A stretch of 64,000 bases of DNA. Origin: Mesobacillus persicus (GTDB taxonomy: Bacteria > Bacillota > Bacilli > Bacillales > Cytobacillaceae). The notes below the pieces were generated by a model. The model was not told where the DNA came from. It saw only the letters and a program-made list of their open reading frames with translations, and did no database searches. Numbering within the stretch: the first letter of the stretch is position 1; the number at the start of each line of letters is the position of its first letter. Shown here in pieces: positions 1 to 10,811 of this stretch. A program made the translations under genes and the position numbers. The DNA is taken from contig NZ_FOBW01000001.1 of assembly GCF_900109925.1 (NCBI RefSeq), positions 124,001 to 188,000 of the forward strand, in the 5' to 3' direction.

Positions 1-71
1 TTATTGACTCTGAAGATCCTGGATCTTCAACTTTGACGGATGACGATATCCGAGAAATATTAATGATATAA
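1..71 (+). CDS. C-terminal end of an unidentified protein (partial)
   Basis: Reading from base 3, 22 codons stay open to a TAA at 69-71. The peptide is acidic, with a TDDDIREIL stretch. The start lies outside the window and the fragment is too short to assign a family. A good intrinsic terminator follows about 30 bases after the stop, which supports this being the end of a real gene. The call rests only on the open frame and that terminator. Confidence 0.4.
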   Translation, partial: IDSEDPGSSTLTDDDIREILMI

Positions 72-101
72 AATATTGACCGGTAATAATAACGTATTTT
101 C

Positions 102-136
102 TAGGGCACCTTTCATTGGTAAAGGTGTCTTTTCTT
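102..136 (+). terminator. Intrinsic terminator after the left-edge gene
   Basis: A GCACCTTT / AAAGGTGT stem is closed by a short CATTGGT loop and followed by a T-rich run. It separates the left-edge gene from the small acidic protein gene. Confidence 0.7.
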
Positions 137-238
137 TTATAAACAAAACAAACAAAACAATTTAAACCAATCATCATCAGGAATATTCTTTAAGGTCATA
201 CTTTACATATATCACTAATCGGAAAGGGGAGAGAAACG

Positions 239-577
239 ATGCCACGGAAGACTGCGCAGGTTGAAGAGGTCGCAGAAGAGAATACCAACGAGCAACTAGA
301 TCAGGAACAAGCCATCAAGGGCGAAACCAACACGGATGAAATTGCGAGTCTAAATCGGATGTTAGGGGCTGTTTTGACCTATCTATCAGATGATGAAGTA
401 GAAGAAATCGATATTGAATTCCTTCTTGAAAATACAGAAGGTCTTCGAGAGTGGTGGGATAAATTTCGAGAAAGCAATCGAAAATCAATTGAAGAGGAAA
501 TTAAACAATCATTAGGAGAACTGTCTTTAGAAGAATTAGAACAGATTCGAGAACAGATAAAAGAAAAAAAAGAATAA
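239..577 (+). CDS. Small acidic, helix-rich hypothetical protein
   Basis: I do not recognise this 112-aa protein. It is very rich in Glu, Gln and Asp. The N-terminal 35 residues look disordered. The remainder looks helical, with a WWDKF core near residue 74 and a charged amphipathic C-terminus (LEELEQIREQIKEKKE) that could form a coiled coil. It has no signal peptide, membrane segment or cysteine. The ATG is preceded by a strong AAGGGGAG ribosome site. The gene stands alone between a terminator and the deoR promoter, so context gives no role. The ribosome site and codon pattern suggest it is real. Confidence 0.65.
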   Translation: MPRKTAQVEEVAEENTNEQLDQEQAIKGETNTDEIASLNRMLGAVLTYLSDDEVEEIDIEFLLENTEGLREWWDKFRESNRKSIEEEIKQSLGELSLEELEQIREQIKEKKE

Positions 578-722
578 TTATTCATTTATAGTTCTGTTTT
601 GCTATCGAGTGCAATTCTTATAGGAGTGCTTTTCTTTTGAAATGTGAAGAGTAAAAAAGCCCTTTGTAAGTCTAATTGTACTGAACAAGATTCATACGTG
701 GGAATCTTCAAAATAAACTTAG

Positions 723-774
723 TTTTACAAATGTAAAAATAGACTTTTACATTTTCTCAAAAAAAAGCTACACT
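723..774 (+). promoter_or_regulatory. deoR promoter with DeoR-type operator
   Basis: A sigma-A promoter is visible: -35 TTTACA (746-751), a 17-base spacer and -10 TACACT (769-774), giving a start near 781. A palindrome TTTTACAAATGTAAAA (723-738) covers about -58 to -43. A further half-site TTTTACAT (745-752) overlaps the -35. A palindrome plus a second half-site at about these positions is the arrangement described for B. subtilis DeoR operators. Autoregulation by the downstream regulator is inferred. Confidence 0.6.
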
Positions 775-813
775 AAGAAAGTGTTTTCAGACCAGTTAAA
801 TAAGGTGATGATA

Positions 814-1788
814 TTGGAAAAGGATGGCAAAGCAAGCAAGATCATTGAAGCAGCGAAACTTTATTATTTACTTGACTTCACACAAAGTGAAATCGCAAAA
901 AAACTAGGCGTTTCCAGGCCCACTGTTTCACGGCTTCTCCAACAGGCAAAAGCAGAAGGTATTGTCCAGATTAAGATTAATGATCCGACCGAAGAAGTAG
1001 AGAAACTGTCTAAGGAATTAGAAAATAACTTTCGGTTAAAAAAAGCCCTCGTTACCTCTGTTCCAGCTTATGAGGAACATCTTATTAAAAACTACTTAGG
1101 TGGAGCAACAGCTGAGTATTTAAATCAAATAGTGAAAGACGATGACATCATTGGCGTCACATGGGGAACCACTCTATACCATGTTGCCATTGAATTAAAG
1201 CAAAAGTTTGTGAGGAATGTTCAAGTGGTCCAGCTTAAAGGAGGGGTGAGTCATGCAGAGACAAACACTTACGCCTCTGAGGTCTTGTACTTATTTGGGA
1301 AGGCTTTCAACTGTACACCTCATCATTTACCTCTACCCGCCATTGTTGATCACGTAGTTGTAAAGCAGGCGATGGAACAGGACCGTCATATCCGAGCTAT
1401 TATGGATTTGGGAAAACAGGCCAATATAGCTGTAACAACATTGGGTTCTGTTAAGAAGGATTCTCTTTTGTTTAAAATGGGTTATTTCACAGAGGCCGAT
1501 TTAAAATCGCTGAACCAGGAGGCGGTAGGGGATATTTGCTCTAGGTTCTTCGACCAAAACGGTTTGATATGCAATCAGGATTTGAACGAACGGACATTAG
1601 GTATTGCGTTAGAGGCTCTAAAGGGCAAAGAACACGCGCTTCTTGTTGCTGGTGGTGCTGATAAGATTAATGGGATATATGGAGCGTTAATGGGCAATTA
1701 TGCAAACACTTTAATTACAGATCAATTTACAGCTAGATTTTTATTAGACAAGCTAGCTAAAAATGAACAAGAAAATTCACTGACTTAA
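814..1788 (+). CDS. deoR: DeoR-type (SorC family) deoxyribonucleoside regulator
   Basis: Transcriptional repressor of deoxyribonucleoside use; in Bacillus the inducer is deoxyribose-5-phosphate. Residues about 15-50 hold a helix-turn-helix (FTQSEIAKKLGVSRPTVSRLL), followed by the SorC sugar-phosphate-binding domain to the C-terminus (324 aa). The frame is open from GTG 781, but that codon lies at the predicted transcription start. TTG 814, preceded by AAGGTGAT, fits better and matches the family's N-terminus. nupC follows on the same strand with no terminator between, which supports the assignment. The dra and pdp genes found beside deoR-nupC in B. subtilis are absent here. Confidence 0.88.
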   Translation: MEKDGKASKIIEAAKLYYLLDFTQSEIAKKLGVSRPTVSRLLQQAKAEGIVQIKINDPTEEVEKLSKELENNFRLKKALVTSVPAYEEHLIKNYLGGATAEYLNQIVKDDDIIGVTWGTTLYHVAIELKQKFVRNVQVVQLKGGVSHAETNTYASEVLYLFGKAFNCTPHHLPLPAIVDHVVVKQAMEQDRHIRAIMDLGKQANIAVTTLGSVKKDSLLFKMGYFTEADLKSLNQEAVGDICSRFFDQNGLICNQDLNERTLGIALEALKGKEHALLVAGGADKINGIYGALMGNYANTLITDQFTARFLLDKLAKNEQENSLT

Positions 1789-1864
1789 CTGTCTCTGAAA
1801 GATCATCCAATAAAAGAATAATACAGGTTAACAATCAACAAGATACTACTAAGAGGTGAGCAGC

Positions 1865-3079
1865 ATGAATTATATTTGGGGATTATTGGGAATTATCACA
1901 GTATTAGCGATTGCGTTTTTATTGTCTTCCAACCGTAAAGCGATTAAGCCGAGAACGATACTTGGTGGCTTGGCAATACAATTTATTTTTGCTTTTGTTG
2001 TATTAAAGTGGGAAACAGGACGATATGCTCTAGGGCAGGTTTCACAAGGAGTCCAGAATGTCATTGATTATGCCAATGAAGGGGTAAACTTCTTATTCGG
2101 AGGTATATTTCAAGCAGAAAACATTGGGATGGTTTTTGCCTTTCAAGTGTTGCCTGTCGTGATTTTCTTTTCTTCCTTAATTTCAGTTCTTTATTATTTA
2201 GGAATTATGCAATGGGTAATTAAAATTTTAGGTGGTGCGCTTTCAAAGCTGTTAGGGACAAGCAAAGCAGAGTCCTTATCCGCTGCAGCGAATATTTTTG
2301 TTGGTCAAACGGAAGCGCCACTTGTTATTAAGCCATTTATTAAAATTTTAACAAAGTCAGAGTTGTTTGCTGTCATGGTTGGAGGGCTTGCTTCTGTAGC
2401 CGGTTCCGTATTGATTGGGTACTCACTTTTAGGTGTTCCACTTGAATATCTATTAGCTGCAAGCTTCATGGCAGCGCCGGCAGGTTTGGTACTTGCAAAA
2501 ATGATTGTACCTGAAACAGAGGAACCTCAAAACACTGCTAACCTTGAAATCGAGGACGATAAAGAAGCGGCAAACGTCATTGATGCTGCTGCAAATGGAG
2601 CTTCCGTCGGGCTTCAATTAGCTCTTAATATTGGAGCAATGCTATTAGCATTTATTGCATTGATTGCATTAATCAATGGGATTTTAGGTGGAATAACGGG
2701 ATTATTCGGTATTGAAGGTGTTACGCTTGAAAGCATCCTTGGATATATATTTGCACCATTAGCATTTGCTGTTGGTGTACCTTGGAACGAAGCAGTCAAG
2801 GCAGGAGCGTTCATTGGTCAAAAGCTTGTTCTAAATGAATTCGTTGCTTATGCTTCATTCGCTCCACAAATCCCAGAGCTATCTGCTAAAACAGTAGCAG
2901 TAGTAAGTTTTGCCTTATGTGGATTTGCCAATGTTTCTTCACTCGGCATCCTTCTTGGAGGATTAGGAAACCTAGCACCTGAGCGTCGTGGCGATATTGC
3001 CCGAATGGGTGTCCGTGCTGTCATTGCCGGAATGCTGGCTTCTTTGCTCAGCGCAGCGATGGCGGGGATGTTGTTTTAA
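1865..3079 (+). CDS. nupC: Concentrative nucleoside permease NupC
   Basis: Integral membrane nucleoside:cation symporter of the CNT family, 404 aa, with about nine to ten hydrophobic helices. The conserved GQTEAPL motif near residue 146 and the C-terminal NEFVAY and FALCGFANVSSLGI motifs are visible; these line the nucleoside site in CNT structures. The start is ATG 1865 behind AGAGGTG; an upstream in-frame GTG (1856) lies inside that ribosome site. It follows deoR by 76 bases, so it is probably co-transcribed and repressed by DeoR, serving deoxynucleoside salvage. The gene ends at a strong bidirectional terminator. Confidence 0.92.
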   Translation: MNYIWGLLGIITVLAIAFLLSSNRKAIKPRTILGGLAIQFIFAFVVLKWETGRYALGQVSQGVQNVIDYANEGVNFLFGGIFQAENIGMVFAFQVLPVVIFFSSLISVLYYLGIMQWVIKILGGALSKLLGTSKAESLSAAANIFVGQTEAPLVIKPFIKILTKSELFAVMVGGLASVAGSVLIGYSLLGVPLEYLLAASFMAAPAGLVLAKMIVPETEEPQNTANLEIEDDKEAANVIDAAANGASVGLQLALNIGAMLLAFIALIALINGILGGITGLFGIEGVTLESILGYIFAPLAFAVGVPWNEAVKAGAFIGQKLVLNEFVAYASFAPQIPELSAKTVAVVSFALCGFANVSSLGILLGGLGNLAPERRGDIARMGVRAVIAGMLASLLSAAMAGMLF

Positions 3080-3109
3080 ATAGGTCGTAGCTCCGATGTT
3101 TAAAAATGC

Positions 3110-3147
3110 AAAAAGGACCAAATCACTAAGTGATTTGGTCCTTTTTT
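3110..3147. terminator. Bidirectional terminator between nupC and metH
   Basis: A perfect 17-bp stem (AAAAAGGACCAAATCAC and its complement, 3110-3126/3130-3146) with a three-base loop has A and T runs on the two sides. It can therefore end both the deoR-nupC transcript and the converging methionine operon. Confidence 0.9.
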
Positions 3148-3160
3148 ATTATGTTTCACA

Positions 3161-6100
3161 TTAGCCATTGCGCAAAACGTTAAAATACCTTGCTTCCGGA
3201 TGGGAGAAAACGAGGGCTGTGACGGAAGCTTCAGGCTCCATCATGCAGCCGTCCGTTAAATTGATCCCAATATCTTCAGGTTGGATTAATTTAAACAATT
3301 TCTTCTGGTCATCAAGCTCCGGGCAGGCAGGGTAGCCGAAGGAGAATCTTTGGCCCTGATATTTTGCTGCGAACCGGTCTTTCATCGACATGCTTGTTGG
3401 GTCAGGGAAGCCCCAGCGGTCACGCATCTGACGATGAATCAATTCGGCATATCCTTCAGCCGTTTCCAATGCTAGTGCTTGTAATGCATGACTCTCAAGG
3501 AATCGCCCTTCATTTTTCAACCTCTCGGCGACCTGACGAATCCCTTTCCCGGCAGTCACAGCGAAGAATCCGACATAGTCCATTTCAGAATCACCGACAG
3601 GCCGTAAAAAGTCTGCGAGGCAAAGTCCCGGGTCCACTTCTTGGCGAGGGAACTCAAAGGTTTCAATTATCTTCTCTGAGTTTTCCGATTCATAGATATG
3701 AATCTTGTTTCCATCTGCTTGTGCAGGAAAGAACTGGTACATGGCTCTTGGTGTTATCCAGTTATTGGCCGTGGATTCAGCGATCAACGACTCAACCACA
3801 TCATTGACCATAACGGCCTTCTCATCGCCCTCAGCAAGGAGGTTCTCAATTTTCCCTTTCACACCAAGATGATGGCCAATCAACATCTGTTTATTGATAT
3901 AAGGCTCAATATGCGCGAGTGTATAGGATTTTAATAGGTGTCTTCTTAAGTCCTGTGGTTTATACACTGGCGCCGTACGGATTGTCTTCTGGCGAGTTAG
4001 AACCGCTGTCGCCGCTCCGGATGGACTCATAATCGGTGCTCGCTGGGCTAACTCTTGTGCTTTTGTTTGTTTTTCGGTGACGATTTTTTCTAGTTCAGTA
4101 GGATCGCCAAGTTGATTCGCTAACGATAAACCGTTCATCGCATCTTTTGCATATAAAACAAGTCCATCGTATTGGGCGGCAATTTTCGTATCCGTAAACT
4201 TTCTTGTGAGAGCGGCACCACCAACGAGTATTGGTACATCAATCCCAGCTTGCTTCATATCATTCGCAGTTAAGACCATCTGCTGCGCTGACTTAACAAG
4301 CAGTCCAGATAATCCTACGATCGTTGGTTTTTCCTTTTTGATTGCCTCAATTAAGAGGTTAGGGGTAACCTTGATTCCTAAATCGATGACCTCATAACCA
4401 TTATTGCTTAAGATGATATCGACGAGGTTTTTCCCAATATCATGAACATCGCCTTTCACCGTAGCGAGAATGACTTTCCCTTTTGTAGAAGAGCTGTCGT
4501 TTTTCGACATATGTGGTTCAAGATGAGCGACAGCTGCTTTCATTACTTCAGCGCTTTGCAAAACTTCTGCAACAATCAACTGATTATCGTTGAATAGCCG
4601 GCCCACTTCTTTCATCCCATCCATTAAAGGACCGTTAATAATATCAAGTGGGGCAGGGTAGCTATTCAATGCGATGTCTAAGTCTGGAATGAGTCCTTCT
4701 TTCGTGCCTTCAACAACATAGTATCCAAGACGTTCTTCAAGCGTCATATCCGGAATCGAACTTTTAGCTTCTTTTTTCTTTCCACGATAAAACTCGGTAA
4801 ACGTAGCAAGCGTCTTATCCGTTGTGTCAAAAAGGAGTTCTTCAGCCATTTTTATTTCTTCTTTAGAGATAGAGGCAAATCGCTCAAGCTTCTCAGTATT
4901 TACAATCGCATAATCAAGACCTGCCTGTGTGCAGTGATAAAGGAAGACTGAATTTAAAACTTCTCTCCCAACAGGTGGAAGACCGAAACTAACATTGCTA
5001 ATCCCGAGGATGGCTTGCGTCTCTGGGAATTCTTCCTTGATTTTTTTAATTCCATCTACCGTTGCTTTCGCTGAACCGATATATTGTTCGTCACCGGTTC
5101 CAACAGGGAAGACTAATGGGTCAAAAATGAGATCCTGCGGCGGTACGTTATATTTATTTACTAAAAGTTGGTAGGAGCGTCTAGCGATTTCTAACTTTCT
5201 CTGGGCCGAAACACCCATTCCTTTTTCATCAATCGTTCCAACAACAACAGCGGCGCCATATAGATGAATCAAGTGTGCCATCGCTTCAAATTTTTCCTCG
5301 CCATCCTCAAGGTTGATGGAATTAATAATGGCTTTCCCTTGGGAATAGCGAAGAGCCTTTTCAATCACTTCAATGTCGGTTGAATCAATGACTAGGGGAA
5401 CTTTTACTTTTTTAACCACTTCTTTAATAAATTGTTCCATATCCTGAAGTTCATCCCGATCAGGGTCTGCAAGACAGAGGTCAATGACATGGGCACCATT
5501 CTTAACTTGTGCTCGCGCAATTTCTGCTGCCTCCTCAATTTTCCCCTCGGAAATCAAGCGTTTAAACTTTCTTGAGCCAATGACATTCGTGCGCTCTCCA
5601 ACCATGATCGGTCTCAAGGTCGGATCGTCATATATAAACGGTTCTATACCAGAAACCATATGCTGTGCAACTGGTTCTTTTTGGCGTGGTTGATAGGACT
5701 TCATTGTTTCAGCAATTGCTTTTATATGAGCAGGGGTTGTTCCGCAACACCCTCCGACAATATTCAGCCATCCTTCCTGTGCAAAACCGGCCAATTTTTG
5801 TGCCAATGTTTCTGGAGTCTCATGATAAATTCCTTCTTCGTCGGGAAGACCAGCATTCGGGTAACAGCTGACAGCAGGGGTAGCCAGGTTAGCCAATGAC
5901 CTTAAGTGTTCCTGCATAAATTCTGGTCCCGTCGCACAGTTTAATCCAATGGCAATTGGGTTCATATGCTCGATGGAAATATAAAACGCTTCAATTGATT
6001 GGCCAGCGAGGGTAGTACCCATCGGTTCAATCGTTGATGAAATCATTAATGGGATTTCAAATCCTCTTTTCTTAAAAGCTTGCTTGAGTCCGATAAAGGC

Positions 6101-6616
6101 TGCTTTAACATTCAATAAGTCTTGACTGGTTTCAAGCAAGAGAAGGTCGACACCACCATCTAGTAAACCAAGTGCCTGTTCCTCATAGGCAATAGCTAAC
6201 TCTTCAAAGGTGGCACCACCAGTAACACTTAACGTTTTGGTCGTAGGACCCATTGCTCCTGCTACAAAGCGGGGCCATTCAGGTTTAGAAAATTCCAGTG
6301 CTACTTTCTTTGCCAGCTCGGCAGCAACCTTATTAATCTCATAAGCCCGATGACCTAGGTCATAATCATCAAGAACTAGGTTGGTTGCGCCAAAGGTGTT
6401 TGTTTCCACAATGTCAGCACCAGCTTCAAAATATTCACGGTGGATGTTCTCAATCACCGAAGGCGCTGTAAGGTTTAGGTTTTCATTGCAGCCTTCATAG
6501 TCCTCTCCACCGAAATCGGCGGCAGATAGATCTGCTTGTTGAAGCATCGTACCCATTGCTCCATCCATAATGAGGATTTTCTTCTGCAACTGTTCGGTAA
6601 TTGAAGCTTTAGACAT
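3161..6616 (-). CDS. metH: Cobalamin-dependent methionine synthase
   Basis: Transfers the methyl group of 5-methyltetrahydrofolate to homocysteine through cobalamin. The 1151-aa protein has the full four-module layout. A homocysteine-binding barrel occupies about residues 1-320, with zinc ligands C227, C290 and C291 ([11 protein letters not shown]). A pterin-binding domain spans about 355-610. The B12 cap and binding domain (about 650-890) carries DVHDIG near 721, whose His ligates cobalt. A SAM-dependent reactivation domain completes the C-terminus. The start is ATG 6616 behind AAGGAGG; further upstream codons lie within yitJ. The start overlaps the end of yitJ by 8 bases, which implies translational coupling. 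It is the last gene of the S-box operon. Confidence 0.95.
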   Translation of the reverse strand: MSKASITEQLQKKILIMDGAMGTMLQQADLSAADFGGEDYEGCNENLNLTAPSVIENIHREYFEAGADIVETNTFGATNLVLDDYDLGHRAYEINKVAAELAKKVALEFSKPEWPRFVAGAMGPTTKTLSVTGGATFEELAIAYEEQALGLLDGGVDLLLLETSQDLLNVKAAFIGLKQAFKKRGFEIPLMISSTIEPMGTTLAGQSIEAFYISIEHMNPIAIGLNCATGPEFMQEHLRSLANLATPAVSCYPNAGLPDEEGIYHETPETLAQKLAGFAQEGWLNIVGGCCGTTPAHIKAIAETMKSYQPRQKEPVAQHMVSGIEPFIYDDPTLRPIMVGERTNVIGSRKFKRLISEGKIEEAAEIARAQVKNGAHVIDLCLADPDRDELQDMEQFIKEVVKKVKVPLVIDSTDIEVIEKALRYSQGKAIINSINLEDGEEKFEAMAHLIHLYGAAVVVGTIDEKGMGVSAQRKLEIARRSYQLLVNKYNVPPQDLIFDPLVFPVGTGDEQYIGSAKATVDGIKKIKEEFPETQAILGISNVSFGLPPVGREVLNSVFLYHCTQAGLDYAIVNTEKLERFASISKEEIKMAEELLFDTTDKTLATFTEFYRGKKKEAKSSIPDMTLEERLGYYVVEGTKEGLIPDLDIALNSYPAPLDIINGPLMDGMKEVGRLFNDNQLIVAEVLQSAEVMKAAVAHLEPHMSKNDSSSTKGKVILATVKGDVHDIGKNLVDIILSNNGYEVIDLGIKVTPNLLIEAIKKEKPTIVGLSGLLVKSAQQMVLTANDMKQAGIDVPILVGGAALTRKFTDTKIAAQYDGLVLYAKDAMNGLSLANQLGDPTELEKIVTEKQTKAQELAQRAPIMSPSGAATAVLTRQKTIRTAPVYKPQDLRRHLLKSYTLAHIEPYINKQMLIGHHLGVKGKIENLLAEGDEKAVMVNDVVESLIAESTANNWITPRAMYQFFPAQADGNKIHIYESENSEKIIETFEFPRQEVDPGLCLADFLRPVGDSEMDYVGFFAVTAGKGIRQVAERLKNEGRFLESHALQALALETAEGYAELIHRQMRDRWGFPDPTSMSMKDRFAAKYQGQRFSFGYPACPELDDQKKLFKLIQPEDIGINLTDGCMMEPEASVTALVFSHPEARYFNVLRNG

Positions 6617-8459
6617 TTTGTTTCCTCCTTGAAACACGATTGCTGTATTCTCGAGCATATTCGGCAAGTTCAACCGTCATTTCATAATTCATAAACGGGG
6701 TAATTAAATAAATGCCATTGAATAGTTCGGCGGCTGTCTCGATAAGTGATTTGGTAATCGCAATGCCTTCCCGTTTTGATTGAGTTGGATTATCTTTTAA
6801 TTTAGCCATGGTATCTAGAATGTTCTGAGAGATCTTGATTCCAGGTACTTCATTATGAAGGAACTCAGCATTTCTACTACCTGTTAATGGCATAAGACCA
6901 ATGTAAACAGGGGCGTCTAAATGCTTGGTTTGTTCATAAACGTCTAAAAGAAGTTTTTCTGAATAAACAGGCTGGGTGATAAAATAATCAGCGCCACATT
7001 TAATTTTCTTTTCCATTCGAGCAACAGCCTTTTCGAGTGAACGAACATTAGGGTTTAAGGCAGCAGCAATTGAAAATGCACCTTTTTGCCCTAAATCTTT
7101 TCCAGAAAAAGACAAACCGTTGTTGAACTGTTTAATCAACTCAATCAGTTCAAAAGAAGCAACGTCGAAAACAGAAGATGCACCGGGAAAGTCACCAACC
7201 TTAGCCGGGTCACCAGTTATGGCCAGGATATCGTGGAGACCAAGAGTATGAAGTCCCATTAGATGGGATTGTAGGCCAATGATATTCCGGTCCCGACAGG
7301 TGAGATGGACAAGTGGCCGTAAGCCAATCTGTTCTTTAACCAAGTGACCAAGAGCTGAATTGGATACCCTCGGCGAGGCAAGGGAGTTATCCGCCAGCGT
7401 TACTGCGTCGATTCCGGCCTTTTTTAGCGCTCTAGCACCTTCGAAAAATTTGGTAGTATCAAGTTTTCGTGGTGGATCGAGCTCGACGATGACCGACGGG
7501 CGGGTTTTGACAATCTCATGTAGAGCTGGCTCAGCTCGATTGATTGTCGGTGATTGGACTGTAATCTTGTCCTTATATTTAACTACTGTTTTTTCTGAGA
7601 TTGGTGCTAAACCCTTCAGCTCGGCTGCAAAGGCACGAATATGTTCTGGTGTCGTTCCACAACAGCCTCCGAGAAGCCTGACACCTTGCTCACGAAATCT
7701 TCGAGCCGATTGTCGAAAATAATCCGCACTGCTCTCAAATTGAAATTTCCCATCTGTGTAAGAGGGAAGTCCGGCATTCGGATAAGCAGATAGAAAGGCT
7801 TTCTGCGGAAGTTCGACTTCTTCTAAAGAAGAAATCATATGGTGAGGACCTAGACGGCAATTCAGCCCGACCACATCCGCACCAAGGGATTCTAACTTTT
7901 TGAATGCATCATTTAATCTTGTTTGATCCTGCAGCAATCCTTGCTCTTGAAGAGTTACTTGTGCAATCAGAGGCAAATCTGTCTCTTTACGGGCAATTGC
8001 TAAAACTGTTTCAAGTTCAGCCTTATCATAATAGGTTTCAAGAAGGATGCCATCAACACCCTCAAGTAATAAACAATAAAGTTGCTCCCTGAAACTTCTC
8101 TTTATTTCTTCTAGTGAGACGTTGTTTGGTCTGATTCCGCGGTTTCCCCCAATTGTTCCCAAAACAAATGCCTTATTTGACGCTGCCTTTCGGGCATGTC
8201 GCACTCCTAAACTATTAATCTCCTTTACTTGATCTTCAAGTCCATACCTTTGAAGTTTTAAATAGTTCGCAGCATATGTGTTCGTTTGGATGACGTCAGC
8301 TCCTGCTTCAATATAAGCTTGATGAATTCGAACGATATCATCTGGACGGGAGAGGTTAAATTCTTCGAAGCAATTATCAGTTCCATAGGAATGCAGAAGC
8401 GTTCCTATCGCCCCATCTGCTATTAATATTTCATTCTTCAACCTTTGCAGGAAACTCAT
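6609..8459 (-). CDS. yitJ: Bifunctional homocysteine S-methyltransferase / methylenetetrahydrofolate reductase
   Basis: A natural fusion of 616 aa. Residues about 1-300 form a homocysteine methyltransferase barrel with the zinc motif [11 protein letters not shown]. About 325-610 form a 5,10-methylenetetrahydrofolate reductase with FAD/folate-site motifs ([13 protein letters not shown]). The reductase half makes the 5-methyl-THF that MetH, encoded immediately downstream, consumes. Two starts are possible. ATG 8459 has GGAAGG nine bases upstream and matches the family N-terminus. ATG 8468 overlaps the metC stop as ATGA but abuts the ribosome site. I prefer 8459. Confidence 0.92.
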   Translation of the reverse strand: MSFLQRLKNEILIADGAIGTLLHSYGTDNCFEEFNLSRPDDIVRIHQAYIEAGADVIQTNTYAANYLKLQRYGLEDQVKEINSLGVRHARKAASNKAFVLGTIGGNRGIRPNNVSLEEIKRSFREQLYCLLLEGVDGILLETYYDKAELETVLAIARKETDLPLIAQVTLQEQGLLQDQTRLNDAFKKLESLGADVVGLNCRLGPHHMISSLEEVELPQKAFLSAYPNAGLPSYTDGKFQFESSADYFRQSARRFREQGVRLLGGCCGTTPEHIRAFAAELKGLAPISEKTVVKYKDKITVQSPTINRAEPALHEIVKTRPSVIVELDPPRKLDTTKFFEGARALKKAGIDAVTLADNSLASPRVSNSALGHLVKEQIGLRPLVHLTCRDRNIIGLQSHLMGLHTLGLHDILAITGDPAKVGDFPGASSVFDVASFELIELIKQFNNGLSFSGKDLGQKGAFSIAAALNPNVRSLEKAVARMEKKIKCGADYFITQPVYSEKLLLDVYEQTKHLDAPVYIGLMPLTGSRNAEFLHNEVPGIKISQNILDTMAKLKDNPTQSKREGIAITKSLIETAAELFNGIYLITPFMNYEMTVELAEYAREYSNRVSRRKQNV

Positions 8460-8464
8460 CGGAT

Positions 8465-9643
8465 TCATCCTTCCTTAATTAAATTACGAGAGGCAATATC
8501 AAGTGCCTGTGAGAAATCGTTAATAATATCCTCTGTGGACTCTAATCCTACTGAGAGGCGGAGAAGAGTATTGCTAATTCCACGCTTAAGTCGCTCACTT
8601 TCAGGCATAGCGGCATGTGACATTTTTGTCGGGTAGGAAAGAATAGATTCTACTCCTCCAAGACTGACCGCAAAGACTGGGAGTTTCACGTTATTAACAA
8701 ATTCATTAAACAATGACTCATTCTCTAGTTCAAACGAGAGGACAGCACCAGGGCCCTTTGCTTGTCGGCTATGAATCTCATACTGTGGATGGTTCTCTAA
8801 GCCAGGGAAATGAACCTTCTGAACAAGAGGGTGGTCTTGAAGGAACGCAGCAATCTTTTCCGCGCTTTCTTGGGATTGCTTCATTCTTACTGACAAGGTC
8901 TTGATTCCTCTCATTACTAACCAAGCATCTTGAACTCCTAACACAGCACCAAAAGAATTTTGTAATGTATAAAGTTTCTTGCCAAGCTCCTCATCCTTCA
9001 CTACAGCTAGGCCGGAAAGGGTATCACTATGTCCTCCTAAAAACTTTGTTGCACTGTGAAGGACTACGTCGACACCAAGCTCGAGTGGTCGTTGAAGGTA
9101 AGGAGTCATAAATGTATTATCAACAAACGTAAGCGCACCGATCTCCTTAGCAATTTCACAAACAGCTTTAATATCAGTTACTTTCATTAATGGGTTTGAT
9201 GGAGTTTCCATATAAAGTAACTTCGTGTTTGGACGGATGGCAGCTCTTACTTCTTCTAGATTCGTCATATCAACGAAGGTATGTTCAATGCCAAAGCGGC
9301 TGAGCACCTGGGTAACCATCCGGAATGTACCACCATAGACATCCTCGGTAACGACAACATGGTCTCCTTGAGAGAGCAGAAGGAAGGCAGTAGAAATCGC
9401 GGCCATCCCTGAAGAAAAGGCAAAGCCACGAGTTCCGCCCTCCATGTCGGCAATAATATCTTCTAGCGCTTCACGTGTCGGATTCAGGCTTCGACTATAA
9501 TCAAATTTCCCAAAGCTATCCACTGACGGTTGATGAAAAGTAGATGCATATTGTACTGGGACACTGACTCCTCCAGTAGTTGGGTCAAATTTATGTTTAT
9601 TATGTAGAAGTTGGGTTTCAAATGTAAAATCGTTTTTTGTCAT
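8465..9643 (-). CDS. metC: Cystathionine beta-lyase
   Basis: PLP enzyme of the Cys/Met-metabolism family, 392 aa. It cleaves cystathionine to homocysteine, pyruvate and ammonia. The PLP lysine lies in [11 protein letters not shown], and the substrate/PLP motifs [15 protein letters not shown] and ETPSNP are visible. Sequence alone separates beta-lyase from gamma-synthase poorly. The call rests on its position after metI and on similarity to the B. subtilis metI-metC pair. Its ATG overlaps the metI stop (TAATG) behind AGGAGGAATTC, so the two are translationally coupled. Confidence 0.85.
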   Translation of the reverse strand: MTKNDFTFETQLLHNKHKFDPTTGGVSVPVQYASTFHQPSVDSFGKFDYSRSLNPTREALEDIIADMEGGTRGFAFSSGMAAISTAFLLLSQGDHVVVTEDVYGGTFRMVTQVLSRFGIEHTFVDMTNLEEVRAAIRPNTKLLYMETPSNPLMKVTDIKAVCEIAKEIGALTFVDNTFMTPYLQRPLELGVDVVLHSATKFLGGHSDTLSGLAVVKDEELGKKLYTLQNSFGAVLGVQDAWLVMRGIKTLSVRMKQSQESAEKIAAFLQDHPLVQKVHFPGLENHPQYEIHSRQAKGPGAVLSFELENESLFNEFVNNVKLPVFAVSLGGVESILSYPTKMSHAAMPESERLKRGISNTLLRLSVGLESTEDIINDFSQALDIASRNLIKEG

Positions 9644-10755
9644 TAGAATTCCTCCTGTTTTGCTGCTTTTGAAAAGGCTTGATCAAGATCGCTCATTAAA
9701 TCTTCCACATCTTCAATTCCAACAGAGAAGCGAAGCAGGCAGTCATCGACACCGTTGGCTTCCCGAACTTCCTTTGGAATGTCTGCATGGGTTTGTGTTG
9801 TTGGGTACGTGATAAAGCTTTCAACACCACCTAAGCTTTCGGCAAAGGTAATAAGATTAAGATTTTGTAAAAAAGGATTTACCCAAGTTGCATCCTTAAC
9901 GCGGAAGGAAAGCATTCCGCCACGTCCTGAATATAGAACATCGGTTACGGCATCATGTTCTTTCAAGTAATTCACTAGAGCCTGAGCGTTCCGTTCATGA
10001 CGCTCCATTCTTAAAGATAATGTTTTCATTCCACGAATTAACAACCAAGAATCGAAGGGACTAAGGACAGCGCCAGCTCCGTTGTGGTGAAGGAATAATG
10101 CTTCACCTAATTTATCACCCTTAGAAACAATCAAGCCTGCTAAAACATCATTATGTCCGCCTAGATATTTAGTACCACTGTGAATGACAATATCGGCACC
10201 TAAAGTAAGTGGCTTTTGAATAAGTGGGGTATAGAATGTGTTATCAACAATTACAAGAATTCCTTTTTCTTTCGCAATCTTTGCAATCGCTTCGATGTCC
10301 GCAGTTTCCATCAAAGGATTTGTTGGGGTTTCAATAAAAATGGCTTTGGTGTTTGGTGTAATTGCAGAGCTTACTTCATCCAAATCACTCATATCAACGT
10401 AGTGAGAGTTTAATCCCCATTTTTTAAAGGTTTGTTCAAGAATACGATAGGTACCTCCGTATAAATCCTTTGATACAATCCACTCATCCCCAGATTGAAA
10501 TAGGGAGATAATCGTAAAAATAGCGCCCATTCCTGAGCTACAGGCAAATCCACGATCTCCTTCTTCTAAGTCGGCAATCGCTTTTTCAAGAATTTCACGA
10601 GTTGGGTTTCCAGTTCGGACATAATCATAACCACTTGACTGTCCGATGCCTTCATGGCGATAGGCTGTTGATAGATAAATAGGTGGGTTGACTGTTCCAG
10701 TAGCCGTTTCACTACGATTACCAATTTGTGCAAGTTTTGTATTGATTTTTACCAT
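9643..10755 (-). CDS. metI: Cystathionine gamma-synthase / O-acetylhomoserine thiolyase
   Basis: First gene of the methionine operon, 370 aa, a PLP-dependent enzyme. It joins an acylated homoserine with cysteine to give cystathionine, and in Bacillus also with sulfide. The PLP lysine lies in HSGTKYLGGHNDV; YVRTGNPTRE and ETPTNPLM are the family's substrate-site motifs. The start is ATG 10755 with GGGAGTG upstream; an in-frame GTG (10764) belongs to the ribosome site. The leader upstream contains a SAM riboswitch and an inserted repeat, so expression should rise when SAM is low. Confidence 0.88.
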   Translation of the reverse strand: MVKINTKLAQIGNRSETATGTVNPPIYLSTAYRHEGIGQSSGYDYVRTGNPTREILEKAIADLEEGDRGFACSSGMGAIFTIISLFQSGDEWIVSKDLYGGTYRILEQTFKKWGLNSHYVDMSDLDEVSSAITPNTKAIFIETPTNPLMETADIEAIAKIAKEKGILVIVDNTFYTPLIQKPLTLGADIVIHSGTKYLGGHNDVLAGLIVSKGDKLGEALFLHHNGAGAVLSPFDSWLLIRGMKTLSLRMERHERNAQALVNYLKEHDAVTDVLYSGRGGMLSFRVKDATWVNPFLQNLNLITFAESLGGVESFITYPTTQTHADIPKEVREANGVDDCLLRFSVGIEDVEDLMSDLDQAFSKAAKQEEF

Positions 10756-10811
10756 GAATAACACTCCCTATGTTTGTACTTTCTAATAGATGCTTTGATT
10801 CGATAAAAAAA

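Noticed and set aside
141-160. AAACA-type short repeats
   Set aside because: A brief low-complexity run without spacing or conservation evidence; not a CRISPR or iteron.
3364-3807. 147-codon plus-strand frame opposite metH
   Set aside because: It is antisense to a well-supported MetH reactivation domain and has no ribosome site; several similar antisense frames across metH, yitJ and other genes were dropped for the same reason.
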